From: DASRSS01 sp035765515
Lineage (GTDB): Bacteria; Actinomycetota; Actinomycetes; Mycobacteriales; Jatrophihabitantaceae
Length of the DNA stretch: 64,000 nt
Reading direction: 5' to 3'
Assembly: GCA_035765515.1 (NCBI GenBank)
Contig: DASTXN010000155.1
Location: forward strand, 5,786 to 69,785
In this document: piece after piece, positions 60,580 through 64,000 of the stretch
How the letters are laid out: the number at the start of each line of letters is the position of its first letter
How positions within the stretch are numbered: position 1 is the first letter of the stretch
Position numbers and translations under genes: made by a program
The notes under the pieces: generated by a model
What the model saw: only the letters and a program-made list of their open reading frames with translations
What the model was told of the DNA's origin: nothing
Databases searched by the model: none

Positions 60580-61221
60580 GTGACGCTGTCAACCGGTGCG
60601 CAGGACGCGGCGAGCGGTGGCCGGGCGGCCCAGCGGCGCCGGACCCGCCGCGCGATCGTGGACGCAACGACCCGCCTGCTCGAGACGACGACTGCGCCGA
60701 CGGTGGACGCGATCGCCGCCGAGGCAGAGGTGTCGCGCCGGACCGTCTACCTCTACTTCCCCACCCTCGAGCAGCTGCACCTCGAGGCCATGCAGGGCGC
60801 GTTGCTGAACCGCGATGTCGAAGGCGCGCTCGACGCCGCCGCGGTGTCCGGGGATGTTCGCGATCAGGTCGACGCGCTGATCGACGAGCTGATCGCCATG
60901 TCGGACGAGTTGATGCCGCTGGGTAGGCGGATCATCCGGCTCACCGCCGAAGCACCGAACGCGGACGAGCCTGCCGAAGGCGCGCCGCGCCGCGGGTACC
61001 GGAGCATCGGCTGGATCGAGCACGCCGTCGCCCCGCTGCGCGAGCGCCTCACCGGCGAGCAGTTCGAGCGGCTGGTCTCCGGGCTGGCCATGGTGATCAG
61101 CTGGGAAGGCATGATCGTCCTGCGCGACAGCCGGGGTCTGCGCGGCGAGGACGAACGGCGCCTGCTGCGCTGGGCGGCGCGCTCGCTCGTAGACGCGATC
61201 CTCGCCGAGGCAAAGAGCTGA
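60580..61221 (+). CDS. TetR-family transcriptional regulator
   Basis: A 213-aa regulator. The N-terminal HTH spans about residues 25-75 (RRTRRAIVDATTRLLETT, DAIAAEAEVSRRTVYLYFPTLEQL). GTG 60580. The large C-terminal helical domain would bind a ligand. Divergent from the ABM-like gene, its most likely target. Confidence 0.9.
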   Translation: MTLSTGAQDAASGGRAAQRRRTRRAIVDATTRLLETTTAPTVDAIAAEAEVSRRTVYLYFPTLEQLHLEAMQGALLNRDVEGALDAAAVSGDVRDQVDALIDELIAMSDELMPLGRRIIRLTAEAPNADEPAEGAPRRGYRSIGWIEHAVAPLRERLTGEQFERLVSGLAMVISWEGMIVLRDSRGLRGEDERRLLRWAARSLVDAILAEAKS

Positions 61222-61296
61222 ACCCGCGCAGACGTGCCGACGGATGCGCGCCCTCGACCGGGGCCCGCGGGTCCGCGCGGCACGGCGCTGACTTTG

Positions 61297-61314
61297 ACTT
61301 CGAGTACTTGAAGT
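61297..61314 (+). promoter_or_regulatory. MerR-type operator
   Basis: ACTTCGAGTACTTGAAGT is palindromic at 16 of 18 positions. It begins within TTGACT (61295-61300), a -35-like element, 17 bases upstream of the merR start. The placement in the promoter spacer fits a MerR regulator. Confidence 0.6.
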
Positions 61315-61330
61315 TCTTACGGTCAATGGA

Positions 61331-61780
61331 GTGAGTTCAAGTACCGCGCAGCACAGCTACTCGATCCGCGAGGCGGCCGCGCTGACGGGCCTTCCGGCCA
61401 GCACGCTGCGCTACTACGAATCGATAGGCGTCATCGCGCCCGTCGGCCGCGGTGAGAGCAGCCGGCACCGCGTGTACGACGAGCACGACCTGGATCAACT
61501 GATGTGGGTTGCCTGCCTGGCCGCCACCGGGATGTCGGTGAGCGACATGCGCGAGTACGTCGCGAACGGGCAGCGGGGGCGCGCCGTCGCAGGCGACCAG
61601 ATCCGGCTGCTGACCGAGCAGGCGAAGCGACTGGCCGTCGAAGCCGAGCGCATCACGCTGCGCCAGGAATACGTCAATCTCAAGGTCAATTACTGGCGCG
61701 CAATCGAAGCAGGCGACGACGACCGCGCCGAACTGCTATCCGCCGAGGCTCAAGCCCTCGCCGGCCGGCTCAAGAAGTGA
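61331..61780 (+). CDS. MerR-family transcriptional regulator
   Basis: A 149-aa regulator. The N-terminal winged helix is SIREAAALTGLPASTLRYYESIGVI, then a coiled coil. No metal-binding cysteine is visible. GTG 61331. It precedes the alcohol dehydrogenase by 20 bases and is likely to control it, like related aldehyde- or alcohol-responsive MerR proteins. Confidence 0.92.
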   Translation: MSSSTAQHSYSIREAAALTGLPASTLRYYESIGVIAPVGRGESSRHRVYDEHDLDQLMWVACLAATGMSVSDMREYVANGQRGRAVAGDQIRLLTEQAKRLAVEAERITLRQEYVNLKVNYWRAIEAGDDDRAELLSAEAQALAGRLKK

Positions 61781-61800
61781 CTACCGAAGGAGAATCGTCA

Positions 61801-62841
61801 ATGCACGTCAACGCCTGGGCAGCTCCGGCTGCCGGCGAGCCGCTGGCCCCGACAACCATCGAGCGCCGCGCGGTCGGTCCGAACGACGTCCTCATCAAGA
61901 TCGAGTACGCGGGCATCTGCCACTCGGACATCCACACCGTGAACGGCGACTGGGGGCCGCAGCCGTTCCCGGTGGTGCCGGGCCACGAGATCGTCGGCAC
62001 CGTCGCCGAGATCGGCTCCGCCGTCACCAAGCATCAGGTCGGAGACCGCGTCGGCGTCGGCTGCATGGTCAACTCCTGCGGCGAGTGCGCCAACTGCCGC
62101 AACGGAGACGAGCAGTACTGCCTGCAGGGCATGGTCGGCACGTACGCCGGCACCGACCGCGACGGCACGACCACGCAGGGCGGCTACTCGACGCACGTCG
62201 TGGTCGACGCCGGCTTCGTCCTCTCCGTGCCGGACGGTCTCGACCCCGCATCGGCTGCGCCCCTACTGTGCGCCGGCATCACCACATACGCCCCGCTGCG
62301 TCACTGGGGCGCCGGGCCGGGCAAGAAGGTGGCCGTGGTCGGACTCGGCGGCCTGGGCCACATGGCCGTCAAGATCGGTCACGCCCTCGGCGCCGAGGTC
62401 ACGGTGCTGTCGCAGTCGCTGAAGAAGCAGGAGGACGGCCTTCGCCTCGGCGCGGACCACTACTACGCCACGTCGGACAGCGGCACGTTCGAACAGCTCG
62501 CCGACAGCTTCGACCTCATCATCAACACGGTCAGTGCTCCGATCGACGTCGACGCGTACCTGGGCCTGCTCGCCGTCGACGGCACCCTCGTCAACGTCGG
62601 CGCCCCGCCGGAGCCGCTGAGCCTGGACGTCTTCTCGCTCATCGGCGGCCGCCGCTCGTTCGCCGGCTCGATGATCGGCGGTATCGCGCAGACGCAGGAG
62701 ATGCTCGACTTCTGCGCCGAGCACAACCTCGGTGCCGAGATCGAGATCATCTCGGCCGACCAGGTGAACGAGGCTTACCAGCGGGTGCTGGCCTCCGACG
62801 TCCGGTACCGGTTCGTCATCGACGTCAGCACCCTGGCCTGA
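61801..62841 (+). CDS. Zinc-dependent alcohol dehydrogenase (NAD(P))
   Basis: A 346-aa medium-chain dehydrogenase of the cinnamyl/YahK type. It has the catalytic zinc motif AGICHSDIHTVNGDWG, GHEIVGTV, four structural-zinc cysteines (CGECANCRNGDEQYC) and the Rossmann VVGLGGLGHMAV. It oxidises alcohols or reduces aldehydes. ATG 61801 follows GGAG (AAGGAG). Co-transcribed with merR. Confidence 0.93.
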   Translation: MHVNAWAAPAAGEPLAPTTIERRAVGPNDVLIKIEYAGICHSDIHTVNGDWGPQPFPVVPGHEIVGTVAEIGSAVTKHQVGDRVGVGCMVNSCGECANCRNGDEQYCLQGMVGTYAGTDRDGTTTQGGYSTHVVVDAGFVLSVPDGLDPASAAPLLCAGITTYAPLRHWGAGPGKKVAVVGLGGLGHMAVKIGHALGAEVTVLSQSLKKQEDGLRLGADHYYATSDSGTFEQLADSFDLIINTVSAPIDVDAYLGLLAVDGTLVNVGAPPEPLSLDVFSLIGGRRSFAGSMIGGIAQTQEMLDFCAEHNLGAEIEIISADQVNEAYQRVLASDVRYRFVIDVSTLA

Positions 62842-62850
62842 CCGCGGGGT

Positions 62851-63276
62851 TCACGGCTCCAGGAGCACCAGCGGGATCTCGCGGTCGGTGCGCTTCTGGT
62901 AGCCGGCGTAGTTGTGGTGCCTACCGGTGATGACCGGCCACATCCGCGCGCGCTCCTCGGCAGTGGCGACGCGGGCCCGCATCGCGCGTTCCGGCCGACC
63001 GATCACGCGCACCCGCACGTCGGGGTTGTCGCACAGGTTGAGGTACCAGGCCGGATGCACGTCGTCACCGCCGCGGGACGCGACGACGACGTAGGCATCA
63101 CCCTCCTGCAGCGGCGACGTGAGCATGACCGAGCGCGGCTGTCCGCTACGGCGCCCGATGGTGGTCAGCTCGAGGGACGGCATCCCGCTGAAGCTCGCGC
63201 CCACCCGGTTGCCGGTCAGCCGGAGCGCAGCGCGATGGACGGCGTTCATCGACCTGAGCATGAGGTCACTGGGCAT
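62851..63276 (-). CDS. Nitroreductase/deazaflavin-dependent (DUF385/DDN-like) protein
   Basis: A 141-aa split-barrel protein. The family pattern is LELTTIGRRSGQPRSVMLTS, DAYVVVASRGGDDVHPAWYLNL and NYAGYQKRTDREIP. Such proteins use F420H2 and act on quinones or nitroaromatics. The start ATG 63276 is preferred to one further upstream of poor character. Convergent to the alcohol dehydrogenase gene. Confidence 0.87.
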   Translation of the reverse strand: MPSDLMLRSMNAVHRAALRLTGNRVGASFSGMPSLELTTIGRRSGQPRSVMLTSPLQEGDAYVVVASRGGDDVHPAWYLNLCDNPDVRVRVIGRPERAMRARVATAEERARMWPVITGRHHNYAGYQKRTDREIPLVLLEP

Positions 63277-63439
63277 TGCCGAACAATAGAGCCATCGGCC
63301 GGACGGCCGCACGCCTTGGGGCGCGAACGGGTCGTACCGGCGCTGCTGCCCGCATCTGCGCATGTGTCTGCAAGTGTGGCCACTACCCCGCTACCCGCGG
63401 CTAGGATTGCGCCTGCACGTCGGCCGGAGAGGAGCAGCG

Positions 63440-64000
63440 ATGGCGAAGCGCCAAGCCCGCGACACCTCTGCGGACGGTGCGGCCTCGCAGCTGCAGGAGG
63501 ACTTCTCCCCCGACCTGTGGGACCCCGAACGCAGCGAGGTGGTCCGCAACCTGCTGACCTCCGCCGTCCGGTGCTTCGCGGCCAACGGCTACCACGCCAC
63601 CACCACTCGGGACATCTCCACCGGAGTCGGGCTCAGTCCGGCGGCGTTGTACGTGCACTTCCCGTCCAAGGAACTGGTGCTGTTCGAGATCATCCGCACC
63701 GGGCACGAACGCGCGCTCGCCCACATCCAGGCCCCCGAGATCGAGAACGCCGAATCGGCAACCGAGCGGCTGCGGCTGATGGTCTCGCGCTACACCGCCT
63801 GGCACGCGCGCCACCACGTCGCCGCCCGCGTCTGCCAGTACGAACTGGCGGCGTTGACACCGGAGCACTACGAGCAGATCACCGCGCTGCGGCACCAGAC
63901 CAACGAGGTGTTCCGCGACGCCGTCGCCCGCGGCGTGCGCGACGGCAGCTTCGCCGCGATCGACGTCAACCGCGTCGTGCGCGGCATGCTCTCGCTCAGC
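63440..64000 (+). CDS. TetR-family regulator, N-terminal part (cut by window edge)
   Basis: At least 187 codons before the window ends. The HTH spans about residues 30-85 (RNLLTSAVRCFAANGYHATTTRDISTGVGLSPAALYVHFPSKELVL). ATG 63440 follows GAGAGGAG. An N-terminal 25-residue extension is typical of KstR2-type regulators, but the ligand is unknown. The C-terminal end is missing. Confidence 0.88.
   Translation, partial: MAKRQARDTSADGAASQLQEDFSPDLWDPERSEVVRNLLTSAVRCFAANGYHATTTRDISTGVGLSPAALYVHFPSKELVLFEIIRTGHERALAHIQAPEIENAESATERLRLMVSRYTAWHARHHVAARVCQYELAALTPEHYEQITALRHQTNEVFRDAVARGVRDGSFAAIDVNRVVRGMLSLS

Overview
The window is high-GC DNA that reads as one continuous actinobacterial chromosome segment. 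Supporting signs are many GTG/TTG starts, dense 1-4 nt start/stop overlaps, resuscitation-promoting factors, a complete ergothioneine operon, mycothiol- and F420-type protein families, protein O-mannosyltransferase, and the tatD/metG and rsmI/pmt neighbourhoods. A Frankiales-like soil actinobacterium would fit, but the genus cannot be fixed from the sequence alone. I see no rRNA, CRISPR array, insertion sequence or prophage.

1-5.5 kb: L-arabinose-type uptake and catabolism (araA, cut by the window edge; permease, ATPase and sugar-binding lipoprotein; LacI regulator with matching operator half-sites). 5.5-6.4 kb: a small zincin-like protein and a hemerythrin. 6.4-15.9 kb: a tightly overlapped ten-gene minus-strand operon. 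It joins a complete dipeptide-type ABC transporter to a SnoaL-like protein, an XRE-cupin regulator, an LLM flavin/F420 oxidoreductase, a DUF885 metalloprotein and a TIGR04076-like protein. A second DUF885 gene, a mycothiol-dependent isomerase-family gene, an amidohydrolase and a DUF1028 protein follow to 20.4 kb. I read the block as an uncharacterised peptide-like or amide-compound catabolic system.

20.4-29.7 kb: desaturase, tRNA-Gln(UUG), glmU-prs, a CD225-like protein, an ArsR/SRPBCC pair with two operators, ksgA, then an envelope operon of SCO1, a COG4315-like lipoprotein and a Tat-type hemerythrin. 28.5-34.1 kb: two tandem G5/DUF348 cell-wall lytic proteins (one true Rpf, one with a different lytic domain) sharing an upstream direct-repeat element, then tatD and metG. 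34.2-41.7 kb: FAD monooxygenase, rsmI, O-mannosyltransferase, a DoxX-like protein with an 11-residue repeat tail, a RecQ-phosphoribosyltransferase fusion and a FrnE-like DsbA protein.

41.8-45.3 kb: ECF sigma/anti-sigma pair, a secreted beta-propeller protein, a hypothetical protein and a GH114-like secreted protein. 45.3-50.6 kb: egtABCDE. 50.7-55.1 kb: an isochorismatase-family hydrolase, then class Ia ribonucleotide reductase nrdAB behind a cobalamin riboswitch and possible NrdR boxes. 55.1-64 kb: repeats, a DUF222/HNH protein, and a run of small regulator-effector pairs (MarR/MFS, wHTH/membrane protein, TetR/ABM, MerR/alcohol dehydrogenase, DUF385 protein, partial TetR), several with visible palindromic operators.

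A 57-nt palindromic repeat occurs three times between genes, with base changes that preserve pairing.
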